Of a DNA stretch of 64,000 nt, positions 9,250-20,456 are shown piece by piece. Position numbers and translations under genes: made by a program. Each line of letters begins with the position of its first letter. The first letter of the stretch is position 1. A model generated the notes under the pieces. The model searched no databases and was not told the origin of the DNA. It saw only the letters and a list, made by a program, of their open reading frames with translations. Location: the NCBI GenBank assembly GCA_946800325.1, contig OX326956.1, positions 9,899,167 to 9,963,166 of the forward strand, read 5' to 3'. Source of the stretch: Luzula sylvatica. Taxonomy: Eukaryota > Streptophyta > Magnoliopsida > Poales > Juncaceae.

Positions 9250-11142
9250 CTGTTACGTTTCACCGACGAGCCGTCTTTGATGGGCTTTAGCGACGGTAGC
9301 TATTAGCTATGGGCCGTAGCTAAACAAAATTCAAGATTTTATCTTTGGCAGCGGGTTGCCGATAAACGTAATGACTACCAAATATTTTGGCGATAAGATG
9401 TTTTCACATTTATAACACATACATTAGAAATCATAAACCTTAAACCTAAACGCACAATCCTAAATCTTCTTATATAAACGCTAAACATTAAACACAACTT
9501 TTTATTTTTTATAAAAACAATTCATTTACAAGATAATTTCACATATACAAATATTAATCTAACAAAAAAAATTCAAAAGAATATATCAAAAACATATTAA
9601 CCTCTATCCAAAGCTAAAAGTTTCTAGGTTTGCGACACCAGTTGACTTTGCTGGAATCCCTGCCTTTCACCAATCAATAAACAACCTAAATAATACACAT
9701 AAATTATTAATACCTAATAGTAAACAAAAAATTGAAATATAAAACAGAATTAAGAAAACTGAAAAAAAAAATGAAAAGAAAACCTTAAAAAAACAGTACC
9801 ACAAAACAATCAAAATTTTCATTTGAAAAATACATTAAAAAACGATTTGAAAATGTATTAAAACTATTAAAAACAATCATAAAAAACAACAAAAAAAATT
9901 AAATTAAAAACAGAATTAAAAAAAAAATTACATGTGCTTTAAAAACAGTCAAAAATTACGTACCAAAAAAGAATTACATTTAAAAAGTAAAAAGTAAGAA
10001 AAAATAAACAGAAAAATAACAAAAAAACAGAATAAAAAAATAAAATAAAAAACAGAATAGAGTTTTAGTTAAAGAAAAAAGAAAAAAAAAGAATTACATT
10101 TAAAAAACAGAATAGAAAAATTATAAATACATGGAAAATAGAGTTAAAAAACTAGAAAACAAAAACAAAAACCAAGAACAAGTTCGAAAAACAAGTTAAA
10201 AAAAGCTCCAAAATCAGTACCAAAAACAAAGAATGACAGAACAAGTTAAACAAAGTAAAAAGATATCTAACAAAAAATGCCAGCCCAAATCTGTTTTAAG
10301 AAAAAACAGTACCAAAAACGAAGAACAAATTCCAAAACAAGTTTAAAAAAAGTAAAAAAAAATTATCTAACAAAATAAGTACCAGTCCAGATATGTTTTA
10401 AGAAATAAAAATGAATTAAGAACCAGATTTAAAAAAATATCTAACAAAACAATATAGAGTTTTATTTAAATCTAACAAAAAATATATCAAAACTTTAACA
10501 AAGAATTAGAGAGAGAGAGAGAGAGAGAGATACTATACCTGACGTCAAGAGAGAGCGAGAGTTCAAGACAACGCCCACCAAGCACCAGCCCACGCCCACC
10601 GGTAGCTCGAGAGCTCGAGAGGGAGAGAGAGAGAGAGAGAGAGAGTTGGGAGAGAAGGAGAATGTGGGGAAAGAGGTGAGAGAAGAAGAGCCCGCTGTGA
10701 TAAACTCCAAAAGAATCTGCGGCGGGCCGAGGTAATAGGTTATCTGCGACGGCCCAATTATTCTTTACCGACGGGCCAATGTTCACTGACGGTAATGTTT
10801 TTCTCCGACGGGCCAATGTTCACTGACGGGCCGACCCAATCGCCCTTTACCGACGGGGCATTTTTTTTTCCGACGGGCCCAGTATTCACCGACGGGCCAT
10901 AGTAAATTTTTTTAAATTATTACTTCGGGCCGTCATTATTTATACCCGTCGCAAATACTATTTTTACTACGGGCCAATTGTGAAAATCTCGTAGTATTTG
11001 AATTATGCCTTACAACTCGTCGTTGTTTATCCCCGGCGTTAAAAGCATTCATTGACGGCCCGTCGGCGAAGTGTCGGGTTTATAGTGATGGGCCGTCGCT
11101 GATTAATAAACCCCGTTGATAATATTCAGGTATGTTGTAGTG
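9250..11142. mobile_element. CACTA (En/Spm) non-autonomous element, left end degraded
   Basis: The right terminus reads ...GTATGTTGTAGTG at 11142, whose reverse complement starts CACTACAACATAC, the CACTA signature. Next to it at 10700-11110 is an array of GACGGGCC/ACCGACGGGCC motifs, the subterminal repeats that En/Spm transposases bind. Matching motifs near 9255-9320 (ACCGACGAGCCGTC, TAGCGACGG, GGGCCGTAGC) mark the left subterminal zone, but no CACTA start was found there. The A-rich middle (9620-10480) has no transposase. Confidence 0.75.
10508..10530. repeat. (GA)n microsatellite
   Basis: Pure GA repeat inside the CACTA element. A second GA tract lies at 10620-10645. Confidence 0.9.
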
Positions 11143-11483
11143 TGATGATATCAAAATAAAAGTGAAGGCCTTGAAGAAATATTGGACCGATGGAGAAAAC
11201 ACACAAGAATCAATAACTCAAGAATGATTCGAACGACCAAATAAATATCTTCACACAAATCAAATTTATTATGACAAGAAAGAATTTTTCAAACAAATTT
11301 TTACCTTTAAAACTATATTTTCAAACAAATGTTTCAGAACACTGTCCATTCGAAAGAACTGTTCAAACAAACGATCGCTACAAACTTTGTACATTCGTTC
11401 AAACGATACTTTCTTTCGTTTGAACGAAATATATAATTTGATTTTCTAGAGACCAAATGAATTTTAAATACACAGTCTGTTCG

Positions 11484-13031
11484 TGTTGTTTAATTTAGAT
11501 ATAGAGGAGGTGAATATGAACTAATAAGGTCCAATTTTCGCGGTAGTGGTATACAATTACTATTTTGTGCGGAAGCGTAAATAAATTAGAGAAAATAAAA
11601 TAATACTGAGACAAATAACACACGATATTTGTTTACGGAATTCGGTAGGTGTTTGCTATGTAGCTTTAACTCACCGACTACTTGCTCGATTGACCGACTC
11701 GATTGATTGCAAGTACCTACGTCTCCGGGAATGCCTTGCGTATTTTCGGCTTTCGATTGAATTACCGTATCAACTCTTACAAGATTTTGCCTAGATCGAT
11801 TTGCACGTTTATATCGATCTATGACGGGCTTTACAAATTGTAACTAGCCTATTACGAATAACTACTAACGAACTCGTCGTGATCGGTCACGCAAGTTGAG
11901 AACCATTGAGTAGAAGGAAGTGAAGTAGATCTATGATCTAGGTTTTGTCTAGAGAATTTATTTCTCTATGGCAGATCTAGGCTTAGTTTTCTCTTTTTGT
12001 AATGGAGTCGTGATTTTGCAAGAATGGTTGGAGAGAGAAAACTAGGACGAGTTTTATTTATAGAACACATAGATTCTTCCTATTACTTAGATTTTCTGTA
12101 CAGTCCGTCGTGACGGAAGTAATGGTCCGTCGTGACGGACCGTAAGTCAAACTAGCCGTTGGAACACAAAAATTCGAAAGCTGGCACTTCGTCACAACGG
12201 AAGAAGTGTCCGTCATGACGGGTATGTTGTATACGTGTGGTTCGTCATGACGCACGTATGGTTCGTCACGACGAACAACTTACTGTAAGTTTTCTTAATA
12301 TAGGTTTGTTAATATAGGTTTGTACAGTCCGTCATGACTGACGAATATCCGTCATGACGGACCTATGAGTCCGTCACACCGGATTGGTTAATCCGTCATG
12401 AGGGACTGTGTGTAATATGCAGCTTCGAGTTTGAGGTCTGTCACAACGATTTATGATCCGTCATGACGGACCCTTGCTGTAAGCTTGCTCTAGATTTGTT
12501 TGTATAGTTCGTCATGACGTTTGAAAGTTAGTCACGACGGACCTTGTGGTTCCGTCATGACGGATTGATTTTCCGTCATGACGAACTGTAATGAATATTA
12601 CAAATCTAGTATGATTCGTGTATGTCCGTCATGACGGATGTATGGTCCGTCGTGACAGACTATGCACTGATTTGACACTTTGCCTTTATTATGATTTGGA
12701 ATATTTGTTTCTTAATTTGAACTATAATTCAAAGACACGTGTAGGGATACATATAGTTATTTTGATGATGGTGTGATATATCCCAACTTGCGAAAGTCCT
12801 CGAGGTATTGACATCTTTACTTGATCATGCGTTTCCGTTTTCTCGTTTCTTCATCGTTTTGACTTTCTTGTTATCTTGATGATCTTTATCTTTTGACGTT
12901 CTTGTGCTTGCTTGTTCTTTTGATCTCTTTTGCGGATTGCACCTATCTCTACACATGATACTCACACAATCTTGATTAGTATTATCGACATTGTTTTGAA
13001 ATAATCAAACCATCGAAAATTTGGATCAACA
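11484..13031. mobile_element. Solo LTR, 1548 bp
   Basis: It starts TGTTGTTTAATTT and ends TTTGGATCAACA, and is flanked by the 5-base TSD GTTCG (11479-11483 and 13032-13036). TG...CA ends plus a 5-base TSD without internal genes identify a solo LTR left by recombination between the two LTRs. The family (Copia or Gypsy) cannot be told. It carries the palindrome cluster described separately. Confidence 0.85.
12103..12660. repeat. Cluster of about 18 palindromes, TCCGTCATGACGGA type
   Basis: About 18 perfect or near-perfect palindromes of 14-16 bases (consensus GTCCGTCATGACGGAC, with central CATG or CGTG variants) stand about 20-40 bases apart inside the solo LTR. The sequence between them is unique and AT-richer. 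This is not a simple tandem repeat, because the spacers differ. Confidence 0.9.
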
Positions 13032-13135
13032 GTTCGAACGTTACTTTCAACCATTCGAGTTCGAACGAATCCTAATGTACTATTTTTTACACTAACGGTT
13101 CGAACTCTACTTTCCTACATTCGAACGGATCATAG

Positions 13136-13835
13136 CAGTGTTGCAAAAAACGGTGTAAAACAGTGTAAAATGGTAAAAAAACGGTAAAACGGTGCCAGAC
13201 CGAACTGTTTTTTACAAGAAAATTTCAAAAAACGGTCAACCGTTTTTTTTACTGTCTTTGACCGTTTTTTTTACAAAAAACGTTTTAAACGCCGTTTTTT
13301 AATCGTTTTTTTCATGAATTTTTTTTTTTTTTTTTTTTTTTGCATTAAAAGCCCGTAGCCGTTTTTTAGTAAATTTGGAGAGAGATCAAAAGCTCTCTTC
13401 CAAATAATAGTTGTAATTAATAGAATTTTGTGTCTAATTCGTACATGAATAAGGTGTTAACTCTGATCCAGTTTATCATGGTCAATTATTTTGTGTGTAA
13501 TTATGATTGACGCATCTAATTAGTTGATTTTTTTTGTCTAATTAGGTAGCTAAGAAGATTTATTATGATATGTTTAGGTCGATGAACATTTATTCGATAT
13601 GTTTTATTAGTACTTCGTATGTTTTTTTTAATTTTGGACTTTCGTGTATGCTTAAGTTGAATTATAATATTTTTGTTTGTTTTATTTTTAAATTTCTATT
13701 ATAATTGCTATAAAATATTGCTGATTTAAGTAATCGTTTTTTAACCGTTTTTTTACCGTTTTACGACCGTTTTACAGTAAAACATTAAAACGGTGACCGA
13801 CCGTACCGTATCGTTTTCCGTCTTTTGCAACATTG
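13136..13835. mobile_element. hAT-type non-autonomous element, 700 bp
   Basis: The ends CAGTGTTGCAAAA and TTTTGCAACATTG are inverted repeats. The 8-base TSD GATCATAG is perfect (13128-13135 and 13836-13843). The inside is dominated by AACGGT/ACCGTTTTTT motifs near both ends, plausible transposase-binding repeats, with no open frame for a transposase. Confidence 0.9.
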
Positions 13836-14460
13836 GATCATAGTATTAATTACAAGATATTTTGTTTAAACATTTCGTTCATTTTTTTCTAAAAATTACC
13901 GTGTGCATTGGAACACATGTCCAGATTTTCAGCTAAACTAGTCGTTGCTCTTTTAAATAGTTTCTACTTATAACATCTGTTCGAACGGACCATTTTTGCG
14001 TTCAACGGAACTTAAGAAGTTTCCAAATTAATCCTAACCCCCCTCACTTCACTATAAGTATTGGGAGGCGCCCCGACCTTTTTATTTATCGATTTTTTCG
14101 CTAAACTTTTCAGAAATAAACAATCTCTTGTTATATTATTTTGTAAAGCAAGTCTTGGGTTATATTGAGCGAAATCGAGTAGGTTAGATGATAACTTTGT
14201 AATTTAGCGCGATTATCATAATACCTTCAAGGCAAGCAATATAATTTGTAAAGTGAGTCTTGTTGCAAGGCAAGGTTACCTGATGCAAGTCACAGAAGTT
14301 TTAGAACGTGATAACTATAAAACCTTTACAGTACGAGCATGGCAAGTAAAAATGATAGCATCTTCACGGGAATTAAACTTCATGTCTACCTCTGGGTTCA
14401 TTGAACCATTTTCATGGGAAAATTGGAAAACAATATCACTGACCATACAAGAATAGTCAT

Positions 14461-15840
14461 TTTCCAACACTAAACACTCATCGTCTGTCAAGTAATGTTT
14501 CATTTTCGAGAAGTTAAGATAAATAATGGCGAAAGAAAAGAAAGAAAGAAAAGAATCGGAGAGGAAGACATTCATCCAAGTCAATATTGGGGTCTCCCCG
14601 TAACATCGGAGACAGGACGGCTCAACTATTCGGTAGGCTCTCGGGAAAAAAAAAATGTGCGAAACATTTCATAAATAAATCTATAAAAGCATATGTTTGT
14701 GAACACAATATCATTCGATACAATCACAAAATCATTCAAACAAAAAATCTTCCAAGCAATGAAAAATAGAATAAAATGAAATATCATAAAAAAAACACAT
14801 ATTCCAATATTCAAAAACTCAATCTCGAAAAAACTACTGAAATAACTGACCTGAACTAGAATCTTCAATTCAAAATTACAACATTCAAAATCTGCAAATG
14901 ATGAGAACTACAAAAAATAATCAATCTCCAAAAATATAACTATGGTTCCCAAAAAATCGCATTGAAATAAATTAAGCAATTTCTTGAATATTGAAAATCT
15001 TGAATTACAATAAAAAAAAAAAGCAACTTTCATACCTCTAAAACAATATCTAACAAAAAAAACATAAAGTAAGATATGAGAAATTGACAAATTGAAATTA
15101 ACCTTATCAATTTCGCAAATATGTAACAACTCGTTAAAATGAAGAGAAACTGATTTTTCGAAAATATGTAACAACCCTAAATCAGGGAAGAGCTAAAAAT
15201 GAGCAATTTATCCCAGAAATTATGTTCAAAAAATTATATTGATTGTCCAAAATAAATAAGGCAAATAATTAGTGTTTGAATCATAGTTCGCAGGATCGCC
15301 GACTCAGGCACGGAGTCGCCCGACTTGAGTCGGAGTCGGCGGTGGCCGATCCGATTCCGGGCCGATTCCGCCATTTTTTCACCGCTCCGCCATTTTTTCC
15401 ATCTGGCGAGCTTTGAAGAGACGGGAAAATGATAGTTGAAGAATGGGAACTCTTCATTAGAGCAAAGAGAAGGGAGGTCGTCAATGGCGAGCAAGATACA
15501 GAGGACGGGAAAATGATAGTTTGAATGGTGATAAATCGTTAATGTTTTGCACCCCGCTGGTTTTAACCCCCAAGCAACCCCCACCGTTTAAAATGGAAAG
15601 TGATTAATGATTATGAAAATTAAAAAAGGAAGATTCATAAGTGTGCGGGTCCATTGCGGGGTTTTGGTGCGGGATGTCTATCATTTCTGGGTGATAAATC
15701 AAAACTAGTACAACTCACTAATATTTTGTTGATTAAGGAGAGTAGGGCAGGGCATCTACACCCATTAATATAGTGATTTGTTAATTTTTCAGAAAGTTTC
15801 TGAAGGGGAAAAAAGGAAATCTGTTGATTGACAATTTTGT
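14461..15840. other. Intergenic DNA, no gene recognised
   Basis: AT-rich sequence. A GC-rich patch at 15290-15410 is built of GATTCCG/GAGTCGG motifs, and an 18-base repeat GACGGGAAAATGATAGTT occurs at about 15420 and 15503. Short open frames here show no family resemblance. Confidence 0.5.
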
Positions 15841-15848
15841 GAGGATTC

Positions 15849-16052
15849 GCGTATGGTCCAACAATCGTTGAAAGATGCTTCGACTAATGCACTAACGATC
15901 ATTGAATAATATTTTTGATGATAATTTTTTAATATGATATTCACACGATCAACAATAACCTTAAAAGAAATATCACAACTATTATCAAAATCATCATCCA
16001 AGAATCGTTAGTGCACTGGTCAGAACATCCTCCAATGATTATTGAATCATGC
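15849..16052. repeat. Foldback (inverted-repeat) element
   Basis: The left arm at about 15849-15926 (AATCGTTGAAAGATG...GCACTAACGATC) is an imperfect reverse complement of about 15982-16052 (GAATCGTTAGTGCAC...CCAATGATTATTGAA). The loop is about 55 bases. It is probably a MITE; no TSD was pinned down. Confidence 0.6.
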
Positions 16053-16473
16053 CCGAACCATTTTTGACAATAAATGTGTAGATGTGGAAAGAAATAACAT
16101 TGTCCAGGAAATAAATTTTCTTGTCTCCATTTAAGACTCGAATGGAAACAAACTCGAAATATAGATGGAAATTCTATGTAACGAATCCAAAAATATTATT
16201 TACTATCTTAAAACACACCACAACATACCATACATATATAACATTCATATCATCCTTCAATATTTTAGGACTCTCAACTTCTGTCTAGGACCATAAGTAT
16301 ACACTTTAAATGCACGTTATTAATAAAAACACGATACGTGATCGTATGCATACATAAAATTTGATCAAAATTAAAAAAATTAACTGTCACATGTCGTTTT
16401 CATATTGATGCACATAAGAGTGCGTACCTATGGAATGCACAATCTTTTTTCTTTGAATAATTATTAATGTGAT

Positions 16474-17148
16474 TAGGGATGTCAACAGGGCGGGACGGGT
16501 CCGGTTTGGGTAAACCTCCCCATACTCGAACCTAAATTTTCGAACATTATCCGAATCCGAACCAAAAATACCTGCGGGTAAAAAATCATACCTGAACCCG
16601 AATCCAAACCCATTACGCGAAAATCACCAATACAAAATCTAAAAAATTATACAAATACGTAAAATCACCAATAATTTTAAACAATAAATCTACGCAAACC
16701 GCCCATATCACCCCCCTAAACAATCCCCATCCCATTACATGATAGGTAATTTAGAGCAATGAATGTCAAAATAGGAAAACAATTGAGGTGCGGGGTCATT
16801 GGGGGTTTTATGTGCACCTATCACACCTGTAATTTTAAATACATAAAACACACAACTTGTACAAAATACATTAAAAATTCAATTATTACAAATAATCAAT
16901 CCATAAAACATCATAATTTTTCATATCATTCGATATTTTCGGATATTTTTTGATATTTCTCGGATATTTTTCGGGTTCGGGTAATCCACGGGTAAAAAAA
17001 AATTTACTCCCGTACCCGAATTCCGAATCCGGTACGGATATTTTTTCGGATAATACCTGACCTGCGTATATTTTTTTCGGATATTATCCGTCTCGTTTGG
17101 ATCGAAAATCTGTGTGTTCGGATTTTACCCAACTCATTGACGTCCCTA
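16474..17148. mobile_element. hAT (Ac-like ends) non-autonomous element, 675 bp
   Basis: It starts TAGGGATGTCAAC and ends TTGACGTCCCTA. The 8-base TSDs AATGTGAT (16466-16473) and AATGCGAT (17149-17156) match at 7 of 8 positions. TAGGGATG is the Ac-type hAT end. The inside is rich in TCGGATATTTT and CGGGTT motifs, without transposase. It lies 315 bases upstream of an NPF start codon. Confidence 0.85.
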
Positions 17149-17462
17149 AATGCGATAGACATGGTATACAAAAATTCCATATTTGAAAATTTGAAAAGTC
17201 ACAATTTAGCAATTTAGCAGTTTGATATGATTTTACCTTTTTGCCAGCACAATGCACATCAAAAGAAAGGTCGGGAATACAACATTTTCCTAAACCCTAC
17301 GTTAATAATAACAAATAAATCTGCTTGCACGTCATGGCCAATTAATTAATGAAGGCCTAGGGGAGAATGCAATTTATTGTTGTCTGGTGAACTATTTTAT
17401 ACTTGCTCACAATGTAGTACACATTTTTCAACACAAAAAAACCAGATCTTGGGAGCTCAACA

Positions 17463-19877
17463 ATGGAGAGAGGAGAGCAAAAGCCTTTGCTTGATGAGGT
17501 TCGATTTACTCAATTGTGTCTGTTTTTTTGCATTTAATTTGACCATGAATCTCCAGTTTTAATTTTCGACCTGAAGAGTACAAAAGGATAGTCAAGCTGT
17601 TGCACAATCCTGGTTTGGAGAGCCATGAACCCTTCCTTGATTAGGCTTCAATTCGCACAATTTACTTACTTTTTCTTTATCTGGTTTCAATTCGACCAAA
17701 TTGATCCAATTTAGTACTTCGAAGAGTTTAAATATTCTCTCTAAACCCAAAATGCTCTTATTTATTTTTGTCTTTGTTCCTTTCTCAAATTCTCCATGTT
17801 AGAGTCCTTCGTGGAGTTCCTCAGAATACAACCCACTAGAAGAAGGCAACACAACTAAATCACAGCAAAAGCCATTTAGCTGGAAAGCTCCAACAATCAT
17901 CTTAGGTGAGCTTTACTTCATCCTACAAATTACAAAATCAACCCCTAACAAACTGAAATTTCTAATCGTCTTCTTTCTATGTAACTTTCACAGGGTTTGT
18001 TTTCCTGGAAAACATAGCATATGCTGGCATTTCCCTGAATTTAGTGGTATATCTCGGTACCGTTCTTCACGGAAGTACCGCTTCCAATGCTGCAAATGTA
18101 GACACGTGGAACGGCACCACTTTTCTCACACCGATACTTGGAGCCTTTTTAGCAGATACATACTTGGGCAAATACAAGACTATATTCATCTCTCTCATCC
18201 TCTATCTCCTCGTAAACTCAATTTTTATTTCACAAACGTTCTTAACATCCATTATCCATCGTCACTCCAATTTTTAACTACTTTTCACCAACAAATAGGG
18301 CATGATAACCATTACTGCATCCGCAATAATCCCCTCTCTTCAACCTGCCACGTGTACAGGCACGTCATGTCCATCCGCAACTTCATTCCAATACTTTGTC
18401 TTTTTCCTTGCTTTGTACCTCATTGCATTTGGAACTGGAGGCGTCAGGTCTTCAATAATGCCATTCGGTGCGGATCAATACGACGATTCAAAACCCGAAG
18501 AAGTCACGAAAAAACAATCTTTTTTCAGCTTATATTATGTTTCGATAAATCTCGGGGTTTTAATAGCCGGTACGGTGGTGGTGTGGGTCCAAGAGAATAT
18601 CGCGTGGTACATAGGGTTCGGTATCTCGTCAACTTGTTTGATAATTGCCGCTTTAGGGTTTTGGGTCGGTACGTCGAGTTATCGAATTCAGTTACCAACT
18701 GGAAGCCCGTTAAAAAACGTGATTAGGGTATTTGTTTCGGCTTTTAAGAAACGAAATTTAGAGATTCCTCGAGATAAAGAAGTTATGTACGAAGAACAAG
18801 AAGAAGAAAATAACGGTACGAGAAATGAATGGCAGCATAAGTTAGCTCATACTCATGGATTAAGGTACACAATTAAATATCATGTAAACCCTTACCAAAA
18901 AAAATATAACATTTATCCTTTAAAAAATCCAAAATATAATATTTGATCTTGCAAAATATTAAACACATCCTGTTATATTGCTATTAAAGAATAATGAGAC
19001 TTACTTTTTGGATAAATCATAAGTTTTGTAAATAAAACTTTTAAGAATTAATTAAATTTTGTTGAGGTGTCTTGACAAGGCAGCGATAATCACGACCCCA
19101 TACTCGTCAAACTCAACCGAAACATCACCATGGCTCTCGTGCACGGTGAGCCAAGTGGAAGAAGTCAAAATCCTCGTCAGAATGATCCCAATTTGGCTGA
19201 CATGCGTCTTTTACTCGGCGTCGATGTGTCAAACCACGAGCACGTTCATCCAACAAGGCAATTTAATGAACACCAAGTTTCTCTCTCTCTCCATCCCCGC
19301 AGCTTCGCTCTCCTCCGTCGAAGTCGTCTTCCTGATGATTTTCGTCCTTATTCACGATTACCTCATCATCCCATTGGCCAAAAAAATTACAAACAATCCA
19401 CTTGGACTGACGCAACTTCAACGAATGGGAATCGGAAGATTTCTCATGATTTTTTCGATGGCTTCATCGGCAATATTAGAAACATTTCGTCTTTATTATT
19501 ATAATGAAGAAGGAATGAATTTAAGTATTTTATATCAAGTGCCGCAGTATATAATTTTGGCGTGCTCTGACGTGTTCTGCGAAATAGCCATGATCGAGTT
19601 TTTTTACATAGAAGCCCCGGACAGTATGAAGAGTCTTTGTTCCTCGTTTTCTTTCCTCGGGATATCTTTAGGGTATTATGTGAATTCCATTGTGGTGAGT
19701 TTAGTTGCCTGGCTTACGGCAAGGATAGGTGGCGGCTCGGGGTGGCTTCCTAACGATTTGAATGAAGGGCATTTGGATTATTATTTTTGGTTTTGGGTTG
19801 CAATTAGTGTTGTTAATTTTGGAGTTTATGTTGTATTTTCGTGTAATTACACGCACAAAAAGGTCGTCTTGAATTAA
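17463..19877 (+). CDS. NRT1/PTR family (NPF) transporter, gene A, 577 aa
   Basis: Five exons join in frame: 17463-17498, 17803-17905, 17994-18211, 18299-18864 and 19067-19877; all introns are GT-AG. Length is typical of the family. NPF proteins are 12-helix membrane carriers of the major facilitator type that move nitrate, peptides, hormones or glucosinolates with protons. Family marks are LGAFLADTYLGKYKTI, GTGGVRSSIMPFGADQYDD, the WYIGFGISS helix, LRCLDKAAII after the long central loop, and GYYVNSIVVSLVAW near the end. In helix 1 the proton-coupling ExxER motif reads VFLEN. AATAAA lies at 19909. Upstream of the ATG, agatcttgggagctcaac is shared with gene C. The subfamily and substrate cannot be assigned. 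Confidence 0.93.
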
Positions 19878-20007
19878 ATATTGTTGTTATTATTGTAAAT
19901 TGTGTTCGAATAAAATATTTTAATTTTGCGGTGCATAATTTGTCTATTTCTTTCATAATATGAGTGTTTTTTTATTTGCTTTTAGCGACAAAATTAATAA
20001 TAAATAT

Positions 20008-20183
20008 CAATGTTTTAAATTGCGATATTGGAGATCCGTAGCACTTGGACTGTAATTTACATGTGATTACCGCTATTGCACACTATATAATACCGCTATT
20101 TAGTATATTAGGGTATTATTTTAATTATCATTTCCGCTATAAAACGATATAACAACACCACTATGACGCTATTTAAATCACTG
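20008..20183. mobile_element. hAT-type MITE, copy 2 (176 bp)
   Basis: The ends CAATGTTTTAAATTGCGAT and ATTTAAATCACTG, with the perfect 8-base TSD ATAAATAT (20000-20007 and 20184-20191), fix this element. It shares 'gcacttggactgtaatttacat' type internal sequence with the copy at 3492-3676. It sits just beyond the 3' end of NPF gene A. Confidence 0.88.
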
Positions 20184-20456
20184 ATAAATATATTATTAAT
20201 TTAATATTTTTGTATTGGTATGGTTATTATTATAAATTTGAGATTTTCTTCAATACACCAAAAAGTTCTTAACCGTCCACTCTCTCAAATCTAAGGGTCC
20301 AAATTTAACATAAAAACCTGCTAGCTTTATTGAGCAGGTAAAAATTCTTATTCAGCAGGTTACCATTATGGATGAAAAGGATAAAAAAGTAATTTCAGTT
20401 GCACAATATTCATGATATGCACGCCTCATTTATTGGTAAGTTTGAATGGCTTGCAT

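Larger units (their letters stand above)
11150..14460 (+). mobile_element. Old LTR-element remnant A hosting nested insertions
   Basis: After removal of the solo LTR (11484-13031) and hAT (13136-13835), the remaining pieces share a style of repeated TTCGAACG-type motifs. They lead into 14040-14300, which is homologous to 28890-29130 (shared blocks: tttatttatcgatttttt, cagaaataaac, ttgttatattattttg, ttgagcgaaatcgag). Downstream 'tgatgcaagtc...gttttagaacgt...attgaaccatttt' at 14280-14410 also matches 29345-29420. Two dispersed copies with a TATA-like start suggest LTR R-U5 and leader sequence. The family is unknown. Confidence 0.5.

Noticed and set aside
9240..9260. Left CACTA terminus with TSD TGA
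   Set aside because: TGA precedes CTGTTACG here and follows the right end, but CTGTTACG is too unlike CACTACAA to call.
10487..10816. Minus-strand frame of 109 codons with Ser-Leu repeats
   Set aside because: It translates the GA microsatellites and CACTA subterminal repeats; no domain.
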